Assembly (NCBI RefSeq): GCF_013032505.1
Contig: NZ_WQCG01000001.1
Coordinates: forward strand, 1-64,000
Direction of reading: 5' to 3'
Length of the DNA: 64,000 nucleotides
Origin: Ruegeria atlantica
GTDB taxonomy: Bacteria > Pseudomonadota > Alphaproteobacteria > Rhodobacterales > Rhodobacteraceae
Shown: piece by piece, positions 36,668 to 44,637 of the stretch
Numbering within the stretch: the stretch's first letter is position 1
Layout of the letters: each line of letters starts with the position of its first letter
Notes under the pieces: model-generated
The model's database searches: none
Seen by the model: only the letters and a program-made list of their open reading frames with translations
What the model was told of the DNA's origin: nothing
Position numbers and translations under genes: made by a program

Positions 36668-36728
36668 GGGTTCTGCCCCCGACGCGCTTTGCGTGCCCCC
36701 TGGGGGGTAGCCAGATGAATGGGGGCGG

Positions 36729-37715
36729 TCAGTGATGCGTGGGCTGGATTCTGTCCTGACGGAGGTCTCTCGCCGACTGACCATGGGCGGTGCGGAAGGC
36801 ACGGGCAAAGCTGGATTGCGAGGCAAATCCTGTAGCGAGTGCTACGTCCATCAGGGGCATGTCAGTGTCGGTGACCAGACGGCGGGCTTCCGCCAGGCGC
36901 AGTTGCAGATAGTGGTCTTGTGGCGTCGTATTCAGGCGCAGGCGGAACTGTTGCTGCAGGGTGCGGGGGCTGGTGCCCAAGGTATCGGCAATGTCGGCCA
37001 AGGGCAGAGGGTCCTCCAGTGACCTTTCCATCAGCGAGTTTGCCTTTGCTGTCAAGGCCGTATGGCGGTGCGGTGCGCCTGTACGGCTTTGCGGTTTCGA
37101 GGGTTCGGGCGCACCTTCGTAAAGGAACAGGCCGGACACGCGAGCGGCAAAACCTGCGCCGTGGCGCGCGGCGATGATGTGCAGCATCATCTCGACTGCC
37201 GGGATCGCGCCGCCAGATGTGAGGCGGTTGTCTGACACGGTGAACCGGTCAGGGCGAACATCAACTTCGGGGAAGCGGGTCGCGAAACTTTCCAGATCTT
37301 CCCAGTGTGTCGTAGCCGAGTGACCGTTAAGAAGGCCGGCTTCTGCCAGCAGCCACGGGCCGCCGTCGATGCCGGCCATAGTGGCTCCGGTGGCTGCAAT
37401 CCGGCGTAGACCTGCCAGCAGGCTGGGTGTGGCGTGGCGGGCAAGCTGGAACCCGGCAACGACGATCATCAGGTCGCAGCTCTGTAGTCGTGCCAGTGGC
37501 ATACCCGGAACATTCAAGGCACTGGTCAGCATCGCTGGTTCGGAAGTGGCCGTCACATAATCCCAGTCAAAGGCCGGGCGGTCTGCCAGACGGTTGGCGG
37601 CGCGCATCGGATCAACGGCCGAGGCAAAGCTGAGCGTGTTGCATTCATCCAGAACCAGTACGGCCGTTTTCAGGGCGCGATGTTCGGGCTGCAATATGTT
37701 TTTTGCGGATTTCAT
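36729..37715 (-). CDS. GlxA-type AraC regulator, probable carnitine regulator CdhR
   Basis: A 328-residue transcription factor with an N-terminal DJ-1/PfpI-like sensing domain (about residues 15-190) and a C-terminal AraC double helix-turn-helix (LADIADTLGTSPRTLQQQFR and MDVALATGFASQSSFARAFR). This architecture is that of CdhR, GbdR and ArgR-type regulators. It is divergent from the carnitine genes, 132 bases from the BKACE start, as CdhR is in pseudomonads, so control of that unit by carnitine is inferred. The open frame reaches 37928 but the part beyond ATG 37715 crosses the divergent gene. Confidence 0.85.
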   Translation of the reverse strand: MKSAKNILQPEHRALKTAVLVLDECNTLSFASAVDPMRAANRLADRPAFDWDYVTATSEPAMLTSALNVPGMPLARLQSCDLMIVVAGFQLARHATPSLLAGLRRIAATGATMAGIDGGPWLLAEAGLLNGHSATTHWEDLESFATRFPEVDVRPDRFTVSDNRLTSGGAIPAVEMMLHIIAARHGAGFAARVSGLFLYEGAPEPSKPQSRTGAPHRHTALTAKANSLMERSLEDPLPLADIADTLGTSPRTLQQQFRLRLNTTPQDHYLQLRLAEARRLVTDTDMPLMDVALATGFASQSSFARAFRTAHGQSARDLRQDRIQPTHH

Positions 37716-37847
37716 CAAGTTCGATTCGCATTCTGGCAAGTTGTTTCCACAAGGCTGCGTCAGAGTTGCGGGTAACGCAAATCGGAATCCGGGGAGAAGC
37801 CTGAGGATAACTTGGGTCAAAACCGGGTATAAGTTGGGGAAAACACC

Positions 37848-38762
37848 ATGCCACTGGAAATGAACCGCGAAGTCTTCATCACCTGTGCCGTCACCGGCTC
37901 GGGCGGAACGCAGGATCGCAGCCCGCATGTACCACGTTCACCGAAGCAGATTGCAGAAAGTGCGATCGCGGCGGCCAAAGCCGGCGCGGCTATCGTGCAT
38001 TGTCACGTACGCGACCCCGAAACCGGCGCGCCCAGCCGCCGGTTGGACCTGTACCGCGAGGTGACCGACCGCATTCGCGAGGCCGAAGTAGACGTGGTGC
38101 TGAACCTGACAGCAGGTATGGGCGGTGACATGATCTTTGGCCCGACAGAATCTCCTTTGCCGTTGAACGAGGAAGGTACCGACATGATCGGCGCAGCCGC
38201 GCGGGTCGAGCATGTGGCCGAGTGTCTGCCCGAGATATGTACCTTGGACTGCGGTACCATGAACTTTGCCGAAGCCGACTATGTCATGACCAACACGCCG
38301 GGCATGCTGCAGGCAATGGGGCGGATGATGACACATTTGGGCGTGAAGCCCGAGATCGAAGCCTTTGACACCGGCCATCTGTGGTATGCGAAGCAACTGG
38401 TAAAGGACGGCATTCTGGACAGCCCGGCTCTGGTTCAGTTGTGCATGGGTGTGCCGTGGGGCGCACCGGATGATCTGAATACCTTTATGGCCATGGTCAA
38501 CAATGTCCCGGATGACTGGACATTCAGCGCCTTTGCGCTGGGACGAAACCAGATGGCCTATGCATCGGCATCGGTGCTGGCTGGCGGTAATGTGCGTGTC
38601 GGGCTCGAAGACAACCTGTGGCTGGACAAAGGCGTTCTGGCGGAAAACTGGCAGCTGGTTGAACGCGCCAACACCATCGTTTCGAACATGGGTGCGCGCG
38701 TGATCGGTGCGCAGGAAGTGCGCGAGAAGCTGGGGCTGGTGAAGCGGGCGCCTAAGGGCTGA
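37848..38762 (+). CDS. Dehydrocarnitine-cleaving enzyme (BKACE, DUF849 family)
   Basis: A 304-residue zinc-dependent beta-keto acid cleavage enzyme. The zinc ligands lie in HCHVRDPETG (about 51-60) and a later EAFDTGHLW segment with the family Glu; FAEADYVMTNTP and LCMGVPWGAP are also typical. Given the carnitine dehydrogenase two genes on, the expected reaction is dehydrocarnitine plus acetyl-CoA to betainyl-CoA plus acetoacetate (CdhC role). ATG 37848 is used; ATG 37860 is possible. First gene of the operon and divergent from the regulator. Confidence 0.88.
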   Translation: MPLEMNREVFITCAVTGSGGTQDRSPHVPRSPKQIAESAIAAAKAGAAIVHCHVRDPETGAPSRRLDLYREVTDRIREAEVDVVLNLTAGMGGDMIFGPTESPLPLNEEGTDMIGAAARVEHVAECLPEICTLDCGTMNFAEADYVMTNTPGMLQAMGRMMTHLGVKPEIEAFDTGHLWYAKQLVKDGILDSPALVQLCMGVPWGAPDDLNTFMAMVNNVPDDWTFSAFALGRNQMAYASASVLAGGNVRVGLEDNLWLDKGVLAENWQLVERANTIVSNMGARVIGAQEVREKLGLVKRAPKG

Positions 38763-38825
38763 AACTTCGCCTTGCAGAGTTTTCGCAAAGCCAAGACACC
38801 GGGGCATCAACTGAAGGAATGACTT

Positions 38826-39155
38826 GTGAAAGTGATGTCGCGGTGTTTGGCGCTTGTCGGAGCAGGATTTCTGGCGGCTTGTCTTCCAACGGATGACAAG
38901 GCGGAGGCTGAGCCACCTCAGAATGAGCGGCAGGCTTGCGAGGCCAAAGGCGGAACTTACGAGGTTGCGGGCAAAGCCCAGCAGTATGTGTGCATCCTGC
39001 CGTTGGCGGATGCGGGCAAGACCTGTGAAACAGGTTCGGACTGCGAGGGCTTTTGCCTGTCAGAGACCAAACAATGCAGCGCGGTCACGCCGCAGTTCGG
39101 ATGCATTCCGCATCTGGATGAGACGGGGCGCGAGCTGGTGATTTGTATCGACTAG
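38826..39155 (+). CDS. Cys-rich lipoprotein in the carnitine operon
   Basis: A 109-residue protein with a lipoprotein signal peptide (lipobox LAAC, Cys near residue 19) and eight further Cys residues in the mature part, enough for four disulfides; several lie in a compact CETGSDCEGFC segment. The GTG start at 38826 has AAGGA seven bases upstream. It sits between the BKACE and carnitine dehydrogenase genes in the same direction, nine bases before the latter. I do not recognise the family. A periplasmic role linked to carnitine or betaine uptake is a guess from position. Confidence 0.75.
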   Translation: MKVMSRCLALVGAGFLAACLPTDDKAEAEPPQNERQACEAKGGTYEVAGKAQQYVCILPLADAGKTCETGSDCEGFCLSETKQCSAVTPQFGCIPHLDETGRELVICID

Positions 39156-39163
39156 GAAAAGAT

Positions 39164-40630
39164 ATGACAAAAACAGCAGCTATCATCGGTGGTGGTGTGA
39201 TCGGCGGCGGATGGGCCGCCCGGTTTCTGCTTAACGGCTGGGATGTCCGGGTGTTCGACCCGGACCCAGAGGCCGAGCGTAAGATTGGCGAGGTTCTGGA
39301 CAATGCACGGCGGTCTCTGCCGGGGCTGAGTGACGTGCCATTGCCGGCTGAAGGCACGCTGACCTTCCATGATGAGATGGCAGACGCTGTACAGGGGGCC
39401 ACTTGGATTCAGGAAAGCGTACCTGAGCGGCTGGACCTGAAGCTGAAGGTCTATAAAGGCTTGCAAGAGGCATGTGACGCGGAAGCGATCATCGGCTCTT
39501 CGACCAGCGGATTTAAACCGTCCGAATTGCAGGAAGGGGCGCTGCGTCCCGACCAGATCGTAGTGACGCACCCGTTCAATCCAGTCTACCTGCTGCCTCT
39601 GATCGAGCTGGTGCCCACCGAGAAGAACCCGCCTGAAATGGTGGAGCGTGCGCAAGAGTTATTGAAATCAGTCGGGTTCTTCCCGCTGCACGTCAAGAAA
39701 GAAATCGATGCGCATATTGCAGACCGGTTCCTCGAAGCAGTCTGGCGTGAGGCGCTGTGGCTGGTCAAAGACGGTATCGCAACCACCGAAGAAATCGACG
39801 AAGCGATCCGCATGGGCTTTGGTATCCGCTGGGCGCAGATGGGTCTGTTCGAGACCTATCGCGTCGCTGGCGGAGAGGCCGGGATGCGGCATTTCATGGC
39901 GCAGTTTGGTCCGGCACTGAAATGGCCGTGGACCAAGTTGATGGATGTCCCGGAGTTCACGGATGAACTGGTGGACATGATCGCGGATCAGTCGGACGCA
40001 CAATCCGGAATGCACTCGATCCGCGAATTGGAGCGTATCCGCGACAACAACCTTGTTGGCATGATGCGGGCGCTCAAGGCGCAGAACTATGGGGCCGGTG
40101 CGGTTCTGAACCAGCATGATGCAGCGTTGAAACCGGGTGCTTTGCCAACGATGGAGCAGGCCGATCTGAGCCAGCCGATCCTGACGCTGGCGCGTGCAGT
40201 GCCGTTGGATTGGACGGATTATAATGGCCACATGAATGAGGCCCGGTACCTTGAAGCCTTCGCCGCCGCGACCGACCGCTTCATGGAAATCATGGGTTGC
40301 GATGCCGATTACATCGCCTCTGGAGGCAGCTACTTTACCGCTGAAAATCACATCCGTTACGTCGATGAAGTAAAGGCTGGCGCGAAGATCGAAGTGCGTA
40401 CGCAGATGCTGTTGGGGCAGGGCAAAAAGCTGCACGTGTTCCACTCAATGTACAAAGGCGACAAGCTGTTGGCCACGGGTGAAAGCTTTTTGCTGCATGT
40501 CAGCTTGGAAACCCGCCGCCCAAGCGTACCTTCAGCCGAGATCGAAGCCGCCATGGCTCGGATCACTGAGGCGCAGGCTGGATTGCCCTATCCGGAAGGT
40601 GCCGGTGCAGCGATCCGGAAACCGGCATGA
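39164..40630 (+). CDS. lcdH: L-carnitine dehydrogenase fused to a thioesterase domain
   Basis: A 488-residue bifunctional protein. Residues 1-320 are a 3-hydroxyacyl-CoA dehydrogenase-like carnitine dehydrogenase: IIGGGVIGGGWAARF binds NAD, with THPFNPVYLLPLIELV and HIADRFLEAVWREAL downstream. Residues 340-470 are a hotdog-fold thioesterase (DWTDYNGHMNEARY near 351-361), matching the role of CdhB in releasing betaine from betainyl-CoA. The fusion is known in rhizobial carnitine dehydrogenases. It oxidises L-carnitine to 3-dehydrocarnitine. ATG 39164 has AGGAAAAG upstream. It overlaps the SDR gene by ATGA. Confidence 0.9.
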   Translation: MTKTAAIIGGGVIGGGWAARFLLNGWDVRVFDPDPEAERKIGEVLDNARRSLPGLSDVPLPAEGTLTFHDEMADAVQGATWIQESVPERLDLKLKVYKGLQEACDAEAIIGSSTSGFKPSELQEGALRPDQIVVTHPFNPVYLLPLIELVPTEKNPPEMVERAQELLKSVGFFPLHVKKEIDAHIADRFLEAVWREALWLVKDGIATTEEIDEAIRMGFGIRWAQMGLFETYRVAGGEAGMRHFMAQFGPALKWPWTKLMDVPEFTDELVDMIADQSDAQSGMHSIRELERIRDNNLVGMMRALKAQNYGAGAVLNQHDAALKPGALPTMEQADLSQPILTLARAVPLDWTDYNGHMNEARYLEAFAAATDRFMEIMGCDADYIASGGSYFTAENHIRYVDEVKAGAKIEVRTQMLLGQGKKLHVFHSMYKGDKLLATGESFLLHVSLETRRPSVPSAEIEAAMARITEAQAGLPYPEGAGAAIRKPA

Positions 40631-41388
40631 GTGGGCGCGTTCTGATCACGGCCGGCGCGTCAGGCGTTGGTCGCGCCATGGCCGAAGCCTTCGACAATGC
40701 CGGTGCAAAAGTCTGGGTGGCGGATGTCGACCCGTTAGCCCTTGCAGAGTGCCCGGCCCATTGGCAGCGCTCTGAGGTGAATGTCGCGGATGAGGATGCC
40801 GTGACTGCCTTGTTCAATGACATCGAGGCACAATGGGGCGGGTTGGATACCCTGTGCGCAAATGCCGGGATTGCGGGGCCGACGGCCTCGGTCGAAGATG
40901 TTGCGCTGGACGATTGGCGCATGTGTCTTTCGGTGAACCTGGAAGGGGCCTTTTTGTGCGCCAAATACGCGTCTCCAATTCTGAAACGACAAGGCAGCGG
41001 CGCGGTGGTCATTACGTCTTCGACTGCGGGACAATACGGTTATCCCAATCGCGCGCCCTATGCGGCGGCGAAATGGGGGATGATTGGGCTGGCTAAAACG
41101 CTGGCGATGGAGCTGGGCACACACGGGGTGCGATGCAATGTCATTTGTCCAGGCGCGGTTGAAGGCCCGCGGATGGAAGGCGTCCTGCAGCGCGAGGCCG
41201 ATGCCAAAGGCATGACACGGGATCAGGTCTATGAGGGATACGCCTCGGGAACCTCAATGGGCCGCTTTGTCGAAGGGCACGACATTGCCAATATGGCTGT
41301 ATTCCTTGCATCGGATTCAGCCCGATTGGTGTCGGGGCAGGTGATTGCCGTCGACGGGCATACGGTCAACCCCGACCCAAAGGTTTAA
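40627..41388 (+). CDS. Short-chain dehydrogenase/reductase in the carnitine operon
   Basis: A 253-residue classical SDR: TAGASGVGRAMA binds NAD(P), CANAGIAG follows, with the catalytic Ser in ITSSTAG and YAAAKWG as the YxxxK motif. Translationally coupled to lcdH by a four-base overlap. Its substrate is unknown; a role on D-carnitine, a crotonobetaine-side product, or acetoacetate (to 3-hydroxybutyrate) would fit the operon, but this cannot be told from sequence. Last gene of the operon, ending four bases inside a convergent small gene. Confidence 0.87.
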   Translation: MSGRVLITAGASGVGRAMAEAFDNAGAKVWVADVDPLALAECPAHWQRSEVNVADEDAVTALFNDIEAQWGGLDTLCANAGIAGPTASVEDVALDDWRMCLSVNLEGAFLCAKYASPILKRQGSGAVVITSSTAGQYGYPNRAPYAAAKWGMIGLAKTLAMELGTHGVRCNVICPGAVEGPRMEGVLQREADAKGMTRDQVYEGYASGTSMGRFVEGHDIANMAVFLASDSARLVSGQVIAVDGHTVNPDPKV

Positions 41389-41567
41389 CCCTGATTGGGG
41401 CCGCGAATCTGGCGGATGCTCTGCCGGACTGCCTGCCAGTCACGTGCTTGCTGCATATTCCCGGCTGCCTTGCATTCGCGCATTTTCTGCGCTGCTTCGG
41501 CCTCTGCCTGATCTCCATGCGCTGTATAAAGCGCCCGTGCATATTGAGCGGTTTTTAGTGCGTCCAT
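41385..41567 (-). CDS. Small conserved-looking protein, unknown
   Basis: A 60-residue, highly charged helical protein (MDALKTAQYARALYTAHGD... with many Ala, Gln, Glu and Arg). ATG 41567 is preceded by GGAGGA nine bases upstream, a strong site. Its stop overlaps the end of the SDR gene on the other strand by four bases. It looks like the short 'DALKTAQYARALY' proteins I associate with roseobacters, but no function is known. Cytoplasmic, no membrane segment. Confidence 0.65.
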   Translation of the reverse strand: MDALKTAQYARALYTAHGDQAEAEAAQKMRECKAAGNMQQARDWQAVRQSIRQIRGPNQG

Positions 41568-41661
41568 TCCTATGGTCCTCCGTCTGTGATCGGATCGCTC
41601 GAAGGTTCGCGCCAAGTGACGATATCACAGGTTGGCGGCTTGCGCATCCGTGGGACCGCTA

Positions 41662-42525
41662 TCAGGCGGAAATCGTTGACCGCAGCTGCCTGAGATGTTC
41701 GGGAAAATCTCGCGCAGTTACATCCGCTTCGCGCACCAAAGTATCGAAATGACGGGTAAAAGTTTCAATTCTGTCTCGGTCCCGAAAGGCCATATAGTGG
41801 CTGCCTGCGTAAAATACGCACAGCAACGGGCCGAAAATCGTGACTGGTGCAGAATAAAGTCGCTTGGCGTCGAAAAGATAGATGCGCATACGGGGGTAGA
41901 GTTGATCACTCAGGTCTAACAGGTGGTCGATCTGATCCATCCGGATTTTTGGGCACAAGCCTTCGTAGTAGCCCGTCGCGCGGGCAAAACTGTCGATCTC
42001 ATACAGTGGCATGGCGATTTCATAGTCCGATTGCGCGCTGCGCATCCAAGTCAGCCTGTCTGCCGATGCGCCGATGGCCTGATCTGCTGTGCGTCCCAGA
42101 TGCGGGGCGTATTCCCATTCCAGCACAGCTCGGGTCTTCAACATGTCGGGCAGTGTGGCGGGCACATAGCGAACCTTGTAGCCAGCAGCCTCTTTGTGCC
42201 ATTCGAAAATACGTTCATCGACCAATGCGCGCGGCGCTTTTGTCATACTTAGAGAGCTTGCCAAAAGCTCGGCCGCGCTTTCGGGCCGGTCCGACAGGCT
42301 CAGCAACCAATCCGCAGAAACCCCAAGCGCCGAGGCGCAACTGCCCACAACATGCGCGTTCGGCAGCCGAGCGCCTTCGCCGGTTAAAAGCTGGGAAACG
42401 GTTGACCGGTCCACACCAATGCTTCGGGCCAGCGCACTTTGCGTGACGTGCTGCTCTTCCATGGCGCGAGCAAGGCGTAGTCGAAACTGCGCAGCTCGGT
42501 CTCTTTTGTCGATCTTATCCTGCAT
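41662..42525 (-). CDS. XRE-family transcriptional regulator
   Basis: A 287-residue protein. An N-terminal helix-turn-helix of the Cro/C1 type is clear (TQSALARSIGVDRSTVSQLLTGE, about residues 28-50). The C-terminal 190 residues form an uncharacterised effector domain with RATGYYEGLCPKIRMDQIDHLLDL and FYAGSHYMAFRD. It is divergent from the DUF2061-desaturase pair, and its own ATG abuts an inverted repeat, so auto-regulation and control of the lipid genes are plausible. Confidence 0.85.
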   Translation of the reverse strand: MQDKIDKRDRAAQFRLRLARAMEEQHVTQSALARSIGVDRSTVSQLLTGEGARLPNAHVVGSCASALGVSADWLLSLSDRPESAAELLASSLSMTKAPRALVDERIFEWHKEAAGYKVRYVPATLPDMLKTRAVLEWEYAPHLGRTADQAIGASADRLTWMRSAQSDYEIAMPLYEIDSFARATGYYEGLCPKIRMDQIDHLLDLSDQLYPRMRIYLFDAKRLYSAPVTIFGPLLCVFYAGSHYMAFRDRDRIETFTRHFDTLVREADVTARDFPEHLRQLRSTISA

Positions 42526-42566
42526 GTGATGATAAATATCACGTATGATGAGTTTTGTTAATCATA
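42526..42566. promoter_or_regulatory. Two inverted repeats in the XRE/DUF2061 divergent region
   Basis: GTGAT (42526-42530) and ATCAC (42538-42542) form a 5-bp repeat directly behind the XRE start codon; TATGAT (42544-42549) and ATCATA (42561-42566) form a second, 6-bp one. The stretch is AT-rich and lies between divergent genes, as expected for an operator-promoter region of the XRE protein. Confidence 0.45.
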
Positions 42567-42632
42567 TTCAGAATTTTCAATCCTGCCTGTGATCCGTAAT
42601 TCTTAAAGCATAACAATAATATGGGTGACGGA

Positions 42633-42836
42633 ATGGAAACGCGACGAAGATCGGTCGTGAAAGCTGTGGTGTGGAATGCGATGGGCTTGGTCATGATGAC
42701 CTTGGTGGGTCTGATCGCGACAGGCTCTGCCGCAGTTGGTGGGACTCTGGCAATTGTGAACACGGGCATCGGCCTAACGATGTACGTGATTTACGAACGT
42801 GTCTGGGCTGGTATCACATGGGGCCGAAATGTCTGA
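42633..42836 (+). CDS. DUF2061 family membrane protein
   Basis: A 67-residue protein with METRRRSVVKAVVWN at the start and two membrane helices, the pattern of the DUF2061 family (two-helix predicted membrane proteins). ATG 42633 is taken because GGTGAC lies upstream; an in-frame ATG at 42621 has no ribosome binding site. Its last eight bases overlap the start of the desaturase gene, so they are co-translated. Function unknown. Confidence 0.8.
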   Translation: METRRRSVVKAVVWNAMGLVMMTLVGLIATGSAAVGGTLAIVNTGIGLTMYVIYERVWAGITWGRNV

Positions 42837-43713
42837 GCGGCCAGGTCCCGAATGGGGCACCTTTGCCCTTATAGTTGCGTGCTATGCAGCTTGGCTTGCT
42901 GTGATCTTCATGTTCCCGGTTTGGCTAGCCATTCCCGCAATGGGATTGGTCGCGGCGCTGCACTCATCGCTGACCCATGAGGCGCTGCATGGACATCCTT
43001 TTCGCACCCGTTGGCTGAACGAGGCACTGCTGGCGCTGCCGTTGACTTTGTTCATCCCATATAACCGGTTCCGCGACCTGCATCTGGCGCATCACAGGGA
43101 TTCGACCCTGACTGATCCGTATGACGACCCCGAGTCGAACTATCTGGACCCCAAGGTTTGGAATACGCTCAAAGGCTGGCAGAAGCGGTTACTGACGGCG
43201 AACAATACGTTGCTTGGTCGTATGGTGTTGGGCCCGGCGATTGGTCAATACACCTTCCTTCGGGATGAGCTGCGCGGCGCTAAACGCGGAGACAAAGACA
43301 TATTACTGGCCTGGGGGCTGCACCTGATCGGAGCCACTGTGGTTTTGTGGATAGTCGCCCAATCGCCAATGCCGCTGTGGGCCTTTGTTCTGTCAGCGTA
43401 CATTGGGTTGGGTTTGGTCAAGATCCGGACGTTTCTCGAACACAGGGCGCATGAAGACTCGGGTGCCCGTACCGTCATAGTCGAAGATCGCGGATTGCTA
43501 TCTTTCTTGTTTTTAAACAACAATCTGCACGTCGTTCATCATATGAATCCCGGTGCGCCCTGGTACCGATTGCCCGCTCTTTATCGGGCTGGAAGAGATC
43601 GGTATCAGTCAACGAACGAGGCCTACGTCTATCGGTCCTATGGCCAGATTTTCCGCTCGTACTTTTGGCGCGCGAAGGACCCAGTGGCGCATCCGCTCTG
43701 GCCAAAGGGCTGA
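42829..43713 (+). CDS. Membrane fatty acid desaturase family protein
   Basis: A 294-residue membrane di-iron enzyme. The His clusters are HEALHGH (about 53-59), HLAHHRD and NNLHVVHH, separated by membrane helices. ATG 42829 overlaps the DUF2061 stop by eight bases. Regioselectivity and substrate (acyl lipid or carotenoid-like) cannot be told. Distinct from the enzyme at 5731-6633. The nearby XRE regulator suggests controlled expression, perhaps with temperature or membrane state. Confidence 0.88.
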   Translation: MSERPGPEWGTFALIVACYAAWLAVIFMFPVWLAIPAMGLVAALHSSLTHEALHGHPFRTRWLNEALLALPLTLFIPYNRFRDLHLAHHRDSTLTDPYDDPESNYLDPKVWNTLKGWQKRLLTANNTLLGRMVLGPAIGQYTFLRDELRGAKRGDKDILLAWGLHLIGATVVLWIVAQSPMPLWAFVLSAYIGLGLVKIRTFLEHRAHEDSGARTVIVEDRGLLSFLFLNNNLHVVHHMNPGAPWYRLPALYRAGRDRYQSTNEAYVYRSYGQIFRSYFWRAKDPVAHPLWPKG

Positions 43714-43734
43714 TTTGCCGACACAAGGGGATTC

Positions 43735-44637
43735 ATGAGTTTGTGGATTCCCGTCACCATCGCCGCCGCGGCATTTCAGACCGTGCGGTTCATGCTGCAA
43801 AAATCGCTGAGCACCGTGAAACTTACGGCTGCCGGTGCGACTTTTGCCCGATTTGCCTATTCCATGCCTTTGGCCGTTCTCGCGTTGATCGTGGCAATGA
43901 AGGTAACCGGTTACAGCCTGCCAGTCCTGACCGGAAGATTCTGGCTGTTTGCAGTGATCGGCGGGACGACGCAGATTTTGGCGACCATTTGTGTCGTGGC
44001 CTTGTTCAAACAGCGTAATTTCGCCGTCGGCATTACATTCAAGAAGACCGAGGTTATCCAGACCGCCATCGTCGGATTTCTTGTCTTGGGTGATCAGGTG
44101 TCATCGGGCGCATTGTTTGCGATAATTCTGGGACTGGTGGCTGTCCTGCTACTGTCAAAAAATCCTGGCGGGGAAGGGGTTTGGTGGGCACATCTCACCA
44201 ACCGGGCATCGCGCCTTGGGTTGGGTTCTGGTGTTCTGTTCGCCTTCTCATCCGTCAGTTATCGCGGTGCGTCTTTGGAGTTGGGAGACATTGATGCGTG
44301 GTATCGGGCGCTGATCACACTGGCTGTGGTCGTATCGTACCAATTCCTGAGCATGGGATTGTGGTTGTTGTGGCGCGACCGGGCTGAGTTGCGCGCGGTT
44401 TGGGACACTCGTCGAACCGGCGTCTTTGTCGGCCTCACCAGCCTGAGCGGTTCGTTCTGCTGGTTTTTTGCCTTCACACTGCAAAACGCGGCCTATGTCA
44501 AAGCACTGGGCCAGGTCGAACTGATCTTCAGCCTGTTCGCCTCGATCTTGTTTTTCCGCGAAAAAATCACCCGGCGGGAAGTCGCCGGGATGACGTTGCT
44601 TGGTGCCTCGATACTGGCGTTGGTGCTTACGATTTAG
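43735..44637 (+). CDS. EamA/DMT superfamily transporter
   Basis: A 300-residue protein with ten predicted helices in two EamA-like halves; the second half ends with the typical ALGQVELIFSLFASILFFREKI and GMTLLGASILALVL. It begins 21 bases after the desaturase stop, so it belongs to the same transcript. Substrate unknown. It converges on the DEAD-box helicase with a four-base overlap of stop codons. Confidence 0.82.
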   Translation: MSLWIPVTIAAAAFQTVRFMLQKSLSTVKLTAAGATFARFAYSMPLAVLALIVAMKVTGYSLPVLTGRFWLFAVIGGTTQILATICVVALFKQRNFAVGITFKKTEVIQTAIVGFLVLGDQVSSGALFAIILGLVAVLLLSKNPGGEGVWWAHLTNRASRLGLGSGVLFAFSSVSYRGASLELGDIDAWYRALITLAVVVSYQFLSMGLWLLWRDRAELRAVWDTRRTGVFVGLTSLSGSFCWFFAFTLQNAAYVKALGQVELIFSLFASILFFREKITRREVAGMTLLGASILALVLTI

